DNA of 64,000 nt. Origin: Batkoa obscura (lineage: Eukaryota; Entomophthoromycota; Entomophthoromycetes; Entomophthorales; Batkoaceae). The stretch covers positions 806,001 to 870,000 of the forward strand of contig JASVEC010000002.1 in assembly GCA_030770535.1 (NCBI GenBank), given 5' to 3'. The position numbers were made by a program, and so were the translations under genes. Positions 1 through 12,580 of the stretch are shown one piece after another. How positions within the stretch are numbered: position 1 is the first letter of the stretch; each line of letters starts with the position of its first letter. The notes under the pieces are model-generated. The model was not told where the DNA came from. It was given only the letters and a program-made list of their open reading frames with translations, and ran no database searches.

Positions 1-1383
1 AAGTTTTTGATTGACTACTAATTACAAGCAATTGCAAAAAACTCCAAAATTTACAAATACTACTAAAAAATAAAATGAGTTTGACAGGAATTATTTTTAA
101 CAGTATTTGGCACTTTATTTAGTTTTTTGCTGATAATTTCTTAACATTCGGTTAATAAAACTTAAAAAGATTTAGTTTTAGTAAGAGTTTTTAAATCACT
201 TTTTATAATAGCTCTTGAATTCTTAAAGAGACTGTATTTAGTATTGGGTAGATATAATTTAATATTGAGTACTACTTAACAAACTAAAATTCTATAAAAA
301 TAGAGAACTTTGTTGAGAAAGAGAAATCGTTTTTATATAAATATCAATTTAGAGTATTTTCAACCTATTATGGTTACCAAGAAAATAAATTGAACAAATT
401 GTTGTAGAATTCTCAATACAACTGTTTCAGCTTTGTTGTGACTTGACCCCGTTTTTTAAGAATAAAGTTTTGTTAAAATCAGGCGCTATGGGGGTGTATT
501 TTTATGTTTAAGAATTTTACTAACAAATTCTCTGCTCAAATAGCGCTTAAAAAATGAAAAAAGTAATGAGGCCAAAAAAATATCCCTTATAACTATAGCT
601 TAAGCTAGAAAAAAGTAAATAAACAAAAAACCGACTTTAAAAATTATTATAATTTATATTAAAATAGAGCTGTATAAGCTTTATATAAAATTTTAACTTT
701 TAAATTTAGCCATGTTAATAAATTTAAAGGTATAATAGAAATGGCTTAAGTTCAAAGTTAGTTTCTATATCTATTGACATTTATTTAAATACTGATTATA
801 ATGAATTTAACTAACTATATCATGGTATATTTTGTATCGTGTTATATGAAAGAAATAGCAATATTATTATTATTCAAATTTTGATAGAAAAGAATTAGTT
901 CCATAGTGATTTAAAAATCAAAACTTGGGCTTGGTTTTTATTTTATTAGCTATATGAACTCTATAACAATTTAATACTGTTAAATTGTTATAGTAAATGA
1001 TAGTTTTTTTAATTTATAATAAGAGCCAACATTAAAATCAATAACTTCTATTAACATTAATAAATTAATTATTCTATTAAAACTAACAAATCCTCATACT
1101 AAAAATTGATATTACTAATTTAAGCAACCAATGTTCGCTGTTTACATTAATTTCATTAATGAAAATAGGTATTTTATTGCTACTCCGTAGATTTTTTTAG
1201 ATTCTCCTTTTCCAATGAGGAGTTGTAATTTGTAATTTTTTAGCAAATTTTGGCCAATAACAATTTGTCCGCAAACAATTGTTTAGTTCTTAAAATAACT
1301 CAACCCTTAATCTGGCAATCTATTTAAATCAATAAAATAAAAATAAAAATTCAATTTTTGTTATTTTTACTAATAATTAAAAA
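1..1383. other. AT-rich intergenic region with one MITE
   Basis: No coding region is supported here. It holds one copy of the ~97 bp MITE (490-586) and otherwise AT-rich sequence. The segment next to position 1384 should contain the promoter of the membrane protein gene. An in-frame stop lies one codon before that ATG. Confidence 0.6.
490..586 (+). mobile_element. ~97 bp MITE, copy 1
   Basis: Starts GGGGGTGTATTTTTATG and carries the conserved core (CTCAAATAGCGCTTAAAAAATG). The right end is eroded to ATATCCC. Flanks CTAT/TTAT are an imperfect 4-bp duplication. Confidence 0.8.
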
Positions 1384-4048
1384 ATGAGTTTAGAAAGAAA
1401 AGAAAATAAATTGACTAATAGTGTGGAAAAGAGTAAGTTAATTAATACTGATGGCTATATACTAAATAATGAATCTCTTTAATTTTAGTTATTGAAAAGC
1501 TAAGTAATAAAGAACAACGAATTTCAGAATCTTGTGAAAAGTTAAATCCATACTCTAAATTTTGTCCTGATACAAGTAGTTATCCAGTTAAAAAGGGATT
1601 AAATATAACTGAAATTGATGATAAAGTTAAAGGTAAACATTTATTTTTATCATTTAATTAAAAATTATTTATTAATTCAAAAATTCATAGATGGATTAAC
1701 CAAATTGTCAAGAGAAGATTTAAGTGATGCAGCCGCATGTACTTTAAATATTAAAGAGTTGTTATGTTTATTAGAATATCAACGTTGTTCTTCAGACGGT
1801 AAATTAGTACCCATTTGTAACTCAGTACAGTAAGTCTTCATTTATCTAATCCTTTAAAACTCCTTTTAATTAATCCTCCTTAATTAAAGTGAAACGGCTT
1901 TTTCTTCTTGTAGTTCAGAAGGTCAAAAAATTGAAGATGTTAAAAAATTATTTGAAAAACATGTCGATTTTAATAAATTTACTAATGATACTGAATGTTT
2001 TTCTGGAATTCCAAAGCCTACTCAAGTAAAAGTAGAAACTACAGCTACTAAAGATAATAATCAAGTTACATCGACTAGTGAAGCAAGTGGTAAGTTTTGA
2101 GTCATAACGTTAGAATAAACAATTAATATTTTGTTTAGCTGATAAAACAGAAAGTAATAAAAAAGCCAATGAATCCAATGATACACCTGTGGTTAATGAG
2201 ATACTTTGGGGTAAATATTATATAATAATAATAATAATAATTAATCGATTTTAATTAAATTAGAATGTTATCCTTATTCTTATGAAATTAAAAAAGATCA
2301 AAATACATGTTTTGCTCCTAAGATAGCCAATATAACTAAATTCCCTTCAATTGATAATTTAGAAATGGGTAAAATTGAATTTGGATTAAAAGATGAAGTT
2401 AAATGTAAAGATACCTTGGAGTTACTAAAAGTTCAAGTAGATGAGGCTTGCTGTAAGTTTAAATAATACTATTAATGATAGTTCTATAATTTATTAACAA
2501 TAAAATCAATATTTAGCATGTGATACTAAGTTATCTTATGTACGATCCCCTTGTACAAATGCATTATCAGCATTCGGTATTCATACAGAATCCTTAGTAG
2601 TTAGTTTTAGAGATGTAGAATATGTACCGGGCATTGAAAAACAACTACATTTTGCTGATTCAATGAAAGATCATAATACTCATATGAAAAAAAGAGAGTT
2701 AGATAATACTAAATTTAATGATGAAGATTTAAATGATAACAATGATCCACATTATTTTTTAAGATCTTATTATCGTACTTGTAATAGAATGGAAGGAATT
2801 CCTCCCTCTATTAAAAGAAAACATTGTTGTAAGTTATATTATTTGTTAATATTTATAATATATTAAATTAATTGTTATTATTATTATTTATATAAAATAG
2901 CTCGTCATGCTAAATTAGATAAATATGAAGTACCAGGTACAGAAGTAGAAATGTATACCAATTTTAAATCACAAAAAATACAATCCCATTTTCGTAGTGG
3001 ATGTACAGTATTAGATTGTCTAAATCATTTACGTTATTTACCACCATTAGCCCCAACCGAAGATAATAAATCAGATGTATTTTTAGAAGATGGTAGTATT
3101 GATAAAAATTATGATATTTGTAAAGAAGAAATAAAAGACTGTCCACTATGGGCTTTTAGTAGTGATGGTATTTCAATCTCTGGTTATCCTGCTAATATTA
3201 CTTCTTATCTTGAGCTAGATATTCAAGCTAAGCCAAATACAAATAGAGCTGCAATTATATTTTCATTTAAATCAATGACTCGACCATTATATGAAGGTTT
3301 AAGATTTTTATTAAATGGAGTACCTGCGATGGATTTAGTTTATAACCAAACAGATAGTTTAGGTTATGCAGTTCCATTAGTACCGGGTAAATCCCATGTA
3401 GCAAGATGGGAATTTATTCGTGGTGAGGCAAATCCATCAACTTCTTTTAATTTTGCAGAAATACAATCTATCATATTAAGAGATGCTTTTTTAGCTTCTC
3501 CATCAGATACAGCTGATTTGAAATCATTAAGTCATTTAAAAAATAATATGGTTCATTTACCACCAAAAGCACCAACAAGACCAGGTTCTATCTATAGTAA
3601 TAATAATAATCCATCTAATTCAATTACTACTTCTATTATACCAATGATGATTATATTATTGACTGGAGTTGGTATTGCCTTATTAGGTGTTTGGTTATGG
3701 AAGAGACATTTAAAAATGAAGAAAGATGAAAATGAACATTCTTTGGGTTCTTATTCTGCACCTTTAGGTTTTGCTGAAAGAGTAGCTCAATTTTCTTTCC
3801 CTGGTACTCAACAAAATAATAATTCAAGATATGCTCCATTATCTAAAGGTACTACAATGGATACTCCTCATGTTGAACTAAATGCTATGACTATGTTTGA
3901 AAATCATTTACCTTCTCCAAGTGATGACGAAGAAGAAGAAGAACCTACTGCTTTTGATCGTACTATTTCTCCATCCACAGTTTCTACTGCATCTCAAACT
4001 TTAAATCATAATTCACCAGAAACTAAAAATAGAGATGAACTGATTTAA
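1384..4048 (+). CDS. Unrecognised single-pass membrane protein with Cys-rich region
   Basis: Eight exons (about 1384-1432, 1489-1632, 1691-1831, 1914-2089, 2139-2211, 2264-2452, 2517-2829, 2901-4048) with GT-AG introns read continuously to about 740 residues. The N-terminal two thirds has many cysteines (for example CTLNIKELLC and CSCDTK) and several NxT/S sites. A later stretch (LRFLLNGVP...KSHVARWEF) resembles beta-sandwich modules of secreted proteins. One transmembrane helix (IIPMMIILLTGVGIALLGVW) is followed by basic KRHLKMKK and a cytoplasmic tail with an acidic DDEEEEE run. This is type I topology, but no signal peptide follows the chosen ATG (MSLERKEN). Either an upstream exon is missed or targeting is unusual. 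No family is recognised. It converges with the next gene, which is on the minus strand. Confidence 0.75.
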
Positions 4049-4343
4049 TTGGAGTTTATTCTTTTATATTTTAGTAGTTAAATCTTAAAATCAAATTGGG
4101 ATTATAATTTAACTAATAATTTAATTTTATTATTATTATTATATTTTGGAATTATGTAGATGTATAAAATTAATTAACATTAACTTTATACAACTTAAAA
4201 ATTGTGTTATTTTATTAAAATATTTTTTATTCTTATTTTATTTTATTTTACTTTAAAACATATTTCTATTTTTTAGTGTATAATAATTTTTATTTGTATT
4301 TAAATTTCCAAATATATTTAATCAACTTGCTATCTACTGTAAT

Positions 4344-5323
4344 TTAGTGTCCTCCTTTAAATAACGATAATTCTGGTTTACTATTTCTTAACCACCACCA
4401 CCAAGCCCATTTAGGAAATAAACTTCTTAAATTGGATGGATTAGGGTAAATCTTTTGAACTTTGTGTAATTTAATGAATCCCTTATTATCAAAAGTATAA
4501 ATAAATACAACATGATATGTTTTTCTAGGTTCCGTAGAGGTAGGGAGTAAAAGAGCTGGTCTTGGAGTACCTTCAATAATCATTTTAGCTAACAAGTAAG
4601 GTGAAGAGTCTGATGTTGGGGATAAAGTTGGTGGGTCTATTGAATTTAATAATGAGGTGGGGTTTAAGGGGTAAATGGAGGTTTGAGAAGCTTTTAATAT
4701 ATTCTTTAAATGAGATGGATCCATATTATCTTTATTATCTTCTTTAATTGATAAAAACTTCATTTCAAAGTCATCACTTTTATTAATAAAATCCTCCCCA
4801 TTCCCCTCTCCCGAAGGTCTTAATTGAAAATGAGTTAATTTAATAACAACATCTTGATAGTACCATAATATAGTGGTACGAATAAATTTAGCTAATAATA
4901 AATATAATTTTTTACCCTTAATTTCAATACCACTATGATAAGGTTCTTTTAATATTATATCTTTGGAATAGATATTTGAGTTTAAAATTCCATTGTCAAG
5001 GTAATTGTTGATATCTTCTTTTACTCCATTGATAGCTAAAAAATAAGGGAAATGAGGTTTCAGTTACAGTTTAATGAATAGTAAAATAACTTACTTTTGG
5101 CTAATTGTAATTGATATGGAGTTGCTTTTTTAAACTCCTTTTCACTATCAATTCTCAATATCTTATTGCCTTTACTATCTAGTTTTGGCTTATTCAATGT
5201 AGAATGATAAACCAGCGGAGACAATAAATTGCCTTGTTTAATATTATATCTCACTTTCATTATAGTCAATTTGTTTTTTGCAAATAACCTTATTAGATTG
5301 GGTTTCAATAAACTGGTATTCAT
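4344..5323 (-). CDS. Probable mitochondrial protein, possibly DUF2358/NTF2-like
   Basis: Two exons (about 5323-5094 and 5037-4344) joined at LAK|TINGVKED give about 307 residues. The N-terminus (MNTSLLKPNLIRLFAKNKLT) is basic, hydroxylated and free of acids, as expected for a mitochondrial presequence. The body has a long helix-strand pattern ending in FDNKGFIKLHKVQKI, then the striking WAWWWWL cluster. The pattern of a dihydrophobic helix, an 'YSKD-I-L--P---G' segment and a terminal 'G-I--H-' strand recalls NTF2-like DUF2358/C6orf136 proteins. That is a weak resemblance, not an identification. A roughly 60-residue Ser/Pro-rich insert interrupts the middle. Confidence 0.7.
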
Positions 5324-5685
5324 TTTATTTGTTTATTTAATATGTTAAATAGTTGGCTCTAATTTTATTTTTCATCTATAAAAAAAACAATTTTTTAAAG
5401 GTGGAAGGATTTTGATTATTTTATGACGTATGAAAGAATTGTAAGTTTAATTTTGACATCAAAAACTGGTCAAACTGTTTTTAAGTTTTGATAGCTAAAA
5501 TAAGGCAAACTTATTTTATTTTACTGATGGTTTCAATAATAAAAACAATAAATAATAAGAACAATAGAATATTTAAAATTTTATTAAAATAAAGGAATGA
5601 ATATAGTAAATAATATATAAGTTAAAAATATGCTAATATTTGATAACCCTATAATCCCTAAATTTCAATATGCTAATTCCACATT

Positions 5686-8600
5686 CTATTCCATAATATC
5701 GTGACCAAATGGGGTATCTTTTGAGAGTACTCTAACTCTAACGATATTGCCAAGTTCATCTTCTTGCTCTAATTCTTCACGAGTATAACCCATTTCGGTT
5801 AATTTATTTGAAGACAAAAATGATTCTGTTTCATCAATCAATTCTCTTCTAGCTCTATCATTAAAATCATTTTCATTGATACAAATAATTTCTGGTAAAT
5901 TTAATTCATCATCATCATTTGCGCCGTGTAAATTTTTTAATTCATTTTTAGCTTTAAATGTATTAATTGCTTCCAATTCCATTCTTCCCAATAGAGCAGC
6001 AAGAATATCAAATGTATTCCTTACATAAATATATTTACGGAATTTTTGTTTCATGGATTTAGCTATAGTGATTTTTTGGGTTTGTATAAAAGATTCTAAA
6101 AAGGTAGATATAGCAAAATCTAGATCATCTTTACGTACATGATCTCTCAAATGCATACGAGCTACTGCTTCTGACATTCTAATAATGGATTCTAAATGAC
6201 GAACAGTAATAGTTAAACCACCACCTCTTAAAGCTTCAGAACGAAGTTCAGCAAAAAAAGTGGACATTTTATCGGCATTAACATGTAACAGTGTTGGCTT
6301 ACATCTTTCACGAGCATAGGTAATATATTTGCGCAATAAATCTTGTGGAATTGGACTTGAATTACTATTATTAGTTTGTGATTCACTCATGTTATCATTT
6401 TCTTCATTTAAATAAGGATGACTATTATCATGAGAATTGATAACAAAATGAGCTAACATAGCATCTTGAGTAAAATCGATTACATCTCGAACAATACAAA
6501 CCAAATCAAAACGCGACAAAATAGGTTCCGTTAAATTTACATTTAAAGTTAATGGATTTAAAGCATTATATCTTCCACGAATTGGATTAGCTGCTGCAAT
6601 AATAGAACATCTTGCTTGTAAACTAGTAACAATACCTGCTTTTGATATACTAATAGATTGTTGTTCCATAGCTTCATGAATAGAAGTACGATCTTGTTCA
6701 TTCATTTTATCAAATTCATCAATTAAACAAACGCCTTGATCAGCTAATACTAAAGCACCACCTTCTAAAGTCCATTCTCTAGTTACTGGATCTTTACGTA
6801 CAGAAGCAGTTAAACCAACAGCAGAAGCACCTTGACCAGTAGCATAAACACATCGATGGGCTGTTTTTTCAGCATATTTTAAAAATTGAGATTTAGCAGT
6901 ACCTGGGTCACCAAGTAATAAGACATTAATATCACCACGTAAATAGTGATTTCCACCAGTTTCTTTTTGTACACCGCCAAATAAAGACATAGCCATACAA
7001 GTTTTGATATCTCGATGGCCAAAGATAGAGGGTGCAATTGATTGTATAATTTTTTCTCTTACATTATCATCTTGCGATAATTCTTTAATTCTTTTTTCAT
7101 CTTCTTCACTAATCTTAGATAACGTATTTTGTTTCAATTTGACTATATGATTTGCTTCAATAATAGTTGAAAACACTGGGAATCCATACTTGTTATTCAA
7201 GGATGAATCTAAGTTATTCATATAGATACCAGTAACTTGAATTTCTTCTCCTGGTTTAATGGAGTCAACTAAATCCCATAGTAAAATCACTTCTCTATGA
7301 CGTGGTAAACGTCCTGGCGGTACAGTTCCCGGTGTTTCTTGAAGGGTAATTTTTTGGTAGTTACGATAAACGGTCTAATAAAATGATTCAATTTTAATAA
7401 AGTTTAATAAAATTTTAAATTACCTGCTCACTACAAAAAAGGAAAGGACCTTTGGATTCACAATTATGACAATTACCGACTTTAACTTCCCCCATAGCCG
7501 AAGGATCTTGATAGTAAGGGCCAAGGATTACATTACATTTGCCACATTGAAATTTAACATATTTAAGCTGAGGAAAGATAGATGATCTTCTTGAAACTAC
7601 ACCAAAAATTTTAACTAAAGTATTTAAATGAACCTGACGAAGATCACGTAATGACAAATTTGTTGGCACATCATTAATACGACAATGAATTTCCGAGTGA
7701 ATTTTATCATAATCAACAAAGTTTTTTAATACAATCTCAAATGCGACATCATCAAAGATTTGTATCATGGTGCGTGGAGCATGGGTTAAAATGTAAGCTA
7801 GTACTGGATTATGGGCAAATAAATCATTATAGGAAATTTCAAGGGTTTCATTATTTCCTTAAAGAAGAGTTAGTAAGTTCAAAAAAAAGTCTAAATATTA
7901 CCTTCTCCAAGAGCTCTAATTTTATCTTTATAAATAGCGCGTCCAGTTTTCTCATCAATATGTAACAAAAAATCTTTAAATTTTTTATTAATAGCTCTTC
8001 TTGGTCCTTCCATAGCAACCCATTCAGCAATACTAGATGCTTTAACGTCATTTAAATCTTCTAATGTAATATCCAAATCCTATTTTTTATTTAGTTATCA
8101 GTGTTGTTTCAAGAATTATTTAAACACCTACAATTTCATCATCATTATCGATTTTAATATCATCAAGGCCAAGTAGTTTACGACGGCGTCTTTTTTCAAA
8201 TGTTGGATCTTCCATACCAGTTCCTATAAATACATTAGAAAAAAGCGTATCTTATTGCTTAAAATAGCCTATACCATTGCCAAGAATAGCTCCTGGTTCA
8301 CGATTAAGTTGACGATCACGTACTTCTAAATAATTATCAACTTCTCGACGTTGACCAATATCCATAGCTTCATAAACACTATCATCTAAATCAGCTTGTT
8401 CATATTGATCAAGGCCTGGGTTAGGAAGATAGTCACTAATAAATGTTAACTGAATTACTTTAAAGTAAACAAAAACTTCTTACTTTGCAGCGTCAGGACC
8501 AAACAAATCTTCTCCAATCTCGTCTTCCGAGTCAGGTAAAGCCCCAAGGCCATATTCCGAATTAGGTATATTCTCAGGTATTTCAGATTCATCTACTTCT

Positions 8601-8835
8601 TGGTCCTCAAATAGTTCTTGTGTATTATCAACATTATAAAAGCCAGGTGTTCCTGGAGTATGTCCTTGTGGGCTATCCTCTTGCCCTTCACCTGCTGGCG
8701 AATTGATGTCAGATGGTGTACCGATTCGACTATTTCGATTATTTCTATTATCTCTGGTTCTCTTGTTATTTTGTGACTAAATAAGTAGGGTCAATATTTT
8801 TTACGTCTATGATTTAAGTTGGGTTTTATTACCAT
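5686..8835 (-). CDS. MCM2: DNA replication licensing factor MCM2
   Basis: Subunit of the MCM2-7 replicative helicase in the nucleus. Seven exons encode about 950 residues. An acidic, disordered N-terminus leads to the MCM2 signature MEDPTFEKRRRRKLLGLDD. Then come the OB region with a C4 zinc finger (CGKC...CHNC, about 7440-7540), Walker A GDPGTAKSQ, Walker B LIDEFDKM, an arginine-finger SRFD, the MCM C-terminal lid and a winged-helix end. The start codon ATG (8835-8833) is followed directly by an intron (GTAATAAA...TTTAG), so exon 1 codes only for Met. The next exon begins SQNNKRTRDN. All motifs needed for ATP hydrolysis are present. Neighbours give no operon-like context, although MCM7 lies only about 9 kb away on the other strand. 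Confidence 0.96.
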
Positions 8836-9280
8836 TATAAAAAAGTCAAGATTGTAATTTTATTTTTTGTTGGTTTTATAAAATATTCCAATTATTAGAA
8901 TTTATCAATTTATTTTTTTTCGTTCAATAAGATGCTTCGAATTTAAAATCAATTCATCCAATAAAGTAAATTTGGACATCCCTTAATTTGTTAGAATAAA
9001 ATAAGCTAATATTATGAAAATATTACAGTATCATAGTTTCTATAATACGTTAGTTCTTTCAACTCTTATATTACTTTTGTATCACATTTGTTTATCAGTG
9101 AAAGCGCTTCAGTTTTGATAAGTGCTTAAAGTGCTTTATATAAAGTTTAAATTATGGCCCAAAGGAGTATAATATTCTTATTAAGAGTGACATCCCTACT
9201 ACACTGATTCCTTAATACTATCTATTATTTAATAAGTGAAAGTAGTAACATTGTTTCATGTTAATATGAGCTCTAAACTC
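8836..9280. other. Intergenic, upstream of MCM2
   Basis: AT-rich, and no gene or repeat is recognised. It should include the MCM2 promoter just above position 8835. Confidence 0.4.
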
Positions 9281-10515
9281 TATTAAAAAATATATAAAGC
9301 TTCCATGAAGTTGAAGCTTTTTTCTTCAAGCCATCGTTCTGATTTAAACTTATTAAATCCTCAATACTCAGCTTATACTGATAGTAGTCAATATTAGTTA
9401 TAACAAGCATCTATATAAAACATAGTGTATCGAAATTTTGCTGTTTTAATATTCTATAAAAAATACCGTTTCACCAATAAATCCTTTTTAAAATATTTTA
9501 CCCCGTTTGAGTACAACTTTAAATTACAAGGTACAACTGGAAACATTTTTAACCTTCCAGGTTACGTTGGACGCAAATAATTACATCTTCAAATTTAGTA
9601 GAATTGAATTGGTTTCCATCAATAAAGTATTCTTTTATATCACTCTTCAATTTCGTCAAATCTGCGGATGTTTAGTTAAAAGATAAAGCATCCTATTAAA
9701 TAATTTAATACGACCTAATATTAAATAGTTATAAGTGATATAGTATTAAAGAATTCAATTTTGTATCAGATTTTACACTTCCATTTAATTTATCAACAAG
9801 GTTTTCTGTTTACTACTATTATTACAGTTGAAGTAGCGATTGTTCTGCTGTTTCTTTTCCATTTGGTTTTTTCCCTGTGTCTGCATCCGATGCACTGGTT
9901 AACGTGTTTAAAATGATAGTTTTATCCAAAATCCCTTTTTTACTTTCGATGGCTTCATATGCAAACAACAACTATCCAGTAAATTTGATTTATGATATTA
10001 ATCTATCACACTTTCCTTTTTTAAACACTCAATGTACAATATTGATTTGCTTGAAAACTTTGATAAAGGTAAGCTTTTACAATCATGTTCTTTAATAGTC
10101 AACTGATGTTAATATATTTTTTTTTTCACAATGAGCTTTTCTATTTTTACAAAACATTAGTTTGTCAATAGTAGTTGACACTAAGCTCTATCTATCTAAT
10201 ACTAAATATAGTCTTGGTAAAATTTGAGAGATATTACAGAAAGTTATTTTTTTGAAAGAACAAGTAAAACATACTTTCTTTGCTACAGCATCTGATACAA
10301 TTGATAGATCATTTCAACCTAATACAGCTGGATTAATTTATGTGATTATAATTTTAATACCTCTATTGTTTGTTCAAATAATGTCTCCAAGTCTTTGATA
10401 CAATTTCAATATAAATGATAACTATCAGTAAACGGATGAATTCTGTAAATCATTGGAAATATTAAGTTTATCAACAAGCCTAATGTTTTTCTTAACTGAC
10501 CAAAATATACATTAT
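9280..10515 (-). pseudogene. Decayed multi-exon gene of unknown family
   Basis: Short coding-like stretches with plausible splice sites run along the minus strand. Examples are KNIRLVDKLNISNDL (about 10505-10460), LLFAYEAIESKKGILDKTI (about 9960-9900), DLTKLKSDIKEYFIDGNQ (about 9660-9610) and IEDLISLNQNDGLKKK (about 9370-9325). They do not form one clean reading frame, and the reading is low confidence. A diverged second copy lies at about 22180-22640, which shows the sequence belongs to a dispersed family. I do not recognise the protein. It could be a broken host gene family or a mobile-element gene. Confidence 0.35.
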
Positions 10516-10654
10516 ATATTTTAACATGAGCCGAATATGACATGAAAATCACCATGATATAAAAAATAAGAGTAAACAAACTTTCATTATTGTTATTTTA
10601 TACGTATTTTTAAAGAAAATCACAATATAAAAGTCAAAACAGAAATGTGAATAT

Positions 10655-10737
10655 GGGGATATATTTTTGTGTTTAAGAATTTTAGTAACAATTTTTCCGC
10701 TCAAATAGGGCTTAAAAAATGGAAAAAGTAATGAAAC
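10655..10737 (+). mobile_element. ~97 bp MITE, copy 2, cut short at an LTR
   Basis: The left end GGGGATATATTTTTGTG and the core are intact, but the element stops after GTAATGAAAC exactly where the solo LTR begins at 10738. The missing right end is not found beyond the LTR. Confidence 0.8.
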
Positions 10738-11201
10738 TGTGAAATATCGCTTTGTCAGTCCTATGGTTAATTATAGCATAACAATCGTCTAAGCTGTTGT
10801 GTTCTCGAGTTCAGAGAAAATCAATCCCACGTTCTTAGTTTGATTTGATATGAGAATTTCTATCTTCGTCTCAAAGAATATTCTCCCCTCGTTTTGATAT
10901 TTATACTTATCCGAGTATAAAAGAGATTATAAAACATAATAGTTCGAGGCTTTTTAACTGAATTATTTCCTAGTATCTCGAACATTTAATAAAACCACTA
11001 AGTTTTCTTAATAGTATTTTACGTAGATTTTACATTAGTATTGTCTATTCTATTTGTCTTGTATAGCTCGTAGCCTATTACGTGCTATTCTTCTTAATTC
11101 AAGTCTATCTTAGGCACATAAATTAAGACCTTTCGACTTATAGTGTAGTCAACCAAGCAAGAACTGCTCTTGGCTCCAACCACTGAATACCAGATTTCAC
11201 A
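10738..11201 (+). mobile_element. Solo LTR, probably Ty3/Gypsy (464 bp)
   Basis: Begins TGTGAAAT and ends ATTTCACA, the usual TG...CA inverted ends of an LTR. It contains a TATAAAAGAGAT box and an AATAAA signal. It shares sequence with 23098-23662, 36399-36870 and 42194-42650. The copy at 36399 directly follows a polypurine tract and a Ty3/Gypsy integrase fragment, which supplies the family. No internal region is present here, and no clear flanking duplication is seen. It is an old fossil. Confidence 0.85.
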
Positions 11202-11204
11202 CTT

Positions 11205-11340
11205 TTCATTAAACTATTCTTTTATAATATATTTTTAATAAGGTAATTAAATTTTGTAATATTTTATATATCTTTTATAATAATGTTTGCTTTGTATAGT
11301 TTATAGCTTATTATATATTATTTTTGTTAACTTAAGTTTA
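11205..11340 (+). mobile_element. Degenerate fragment of the same LTR
   Basis: The stretch around TTTGTATAGTTTATAGCTT aligns in the same orientation with the 3' part of the neighbouring LTR (CTTGTATAGCTCGTAGCCT). It is a strongly eroded tandem piece. Confidence 0.5.
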
Positions 11341-11404
11341 TTTTTCAACCCCTGTTTGAGCGGAAAATTTGTTAATAAAATCCCTAGACACAAAAATACA
11401 TCCC
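11341..11404 (-). mobile_element. ~97 bp MITE, copy 3, partial
   Basis: Only the part from TGTTTGAGCGG to ATACATCCC is present. It is an inverted counterpart of copy 2 on the far side of the LTR block. Confidence 0.75.
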
Positions 11405-11642
11405 TATATTTTAATTTAAAGCCAGTCAATTAATAAAAGTTGCTTTTGATTATAATTATTAAATACTAACTTTTATAATGTCAAAGCTTATATACACTAT
11501 TTTATCTTTTTAATTAAAATTATCTTTATTAGTTTATATAATTCATTGACAGATATTTCGTATTTATAAATTAAAGTTTATTTTGACTATACAGCTTAAA
11601 ACTTATTAATTATCAGCTTCGTTTAAAGTTATAATATTATAT

Positions 11643-11738
11643 GGGGATGTGTTTTTATATTCAAGGATTTTGCTAACAATTCTTCCGCTCAAACAGGGCT
11701 TAAAAAAATGGAAAGTAATGAAACCAAAAAACATCCTC
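11643..11738 (+). mobile_element. ~97 bp MITE, copy 4
   Basis: GGGGATGTGTTTTTAT...AAACATCCTC with the conserved core. Flanks ATAT/ATTT differ by one base. Confidence 0.85.
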
Positions 11739-11997
11739 ATTTACTAAATTTAAACTAAAATATAAATAAAAATATAATATTAACTTTTTATATAATTTTT
11801 TTTAACTGGTTAAAACTAATATAATAAAAGTAACTTCTAGTACTGTAGTTTTTTATTTGGAAATAAGAAATAAAAAATAAAAAATTTACTTATGGTTATT
11901 TTAAATTTTATTTTAAAAAATAACTAAATAAATAATAGTAAAATGTTTAAAATAGTAAACCATCTTATAGATTAAAAAAACTAGAATTCTATAAAAT

Positions 11998-12092
11998 GAG
12001 GGTTTTTTTTGGTTTCATTACTTTTTCCATTCTTGAGCCCTATTTGAGCAGAAAATTTATTAGCAAAATTCTTAAACAAAAAATACACCCTC
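11998..12092 (-). mobile_element. ~97 bp MITE, copy 5
   Basis: Reverse orientation, GAGGGTTTTTTTTGG...ACACCCTC. Flanked by a perfect AAAT duplication (11994-11997 and 12093-12096). Confidence 0.88.
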
Positions 12093-12580
12093 AAATGTTA
12101 TTTTAAAATAAGACTAAAAGTATAAAAACTATAGCTTTAATTTAATTTCTAATTATTTTGATGTTGAAGTAAACTTTAACCACGCTAATACTAATAAATA
12201 AGTAGTTTTATTAACTTAGAAAGTGTTTTATTTTTACTCATTTTTAAATTATTAAAAACGACTGATTTAAAAATTTATATACAAAATTAGTTGTTAACTA
12301 AATAAAGCCTTAAAAGACCAAATGAGTAAATATCTGGATTAAAAGATTATAAGTTATATTAAAACTATAAGCAGCTGTAATTAAAAATTAATTGTTTGAT
12401 ATTGACTCTGAGTTTTTTATTTGTTAAAAATATATTTTTATCTAATATTTAGAACTTTCCAGTATAAACTTAATAACTTATAATTACAATTGAATTTAGT
12501 TAAATAATTCAGCTGTGGTATTAGCCAAGCTTCACTAATTATAAAAATTAATTAAGTTCAGTATTTAAGAACTTAAACTA

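Noticed and set aside
9877-10095. 72-residue plus-strand frame
   Set aside because: It is antisense to the coding-like pieces of the minus-strand relic.
10738-11201. A host gene promoter reading of the TATAAAAGAGAT box
   Set aside because: The box is shared by all copies of the LTR family and belongs to the element.
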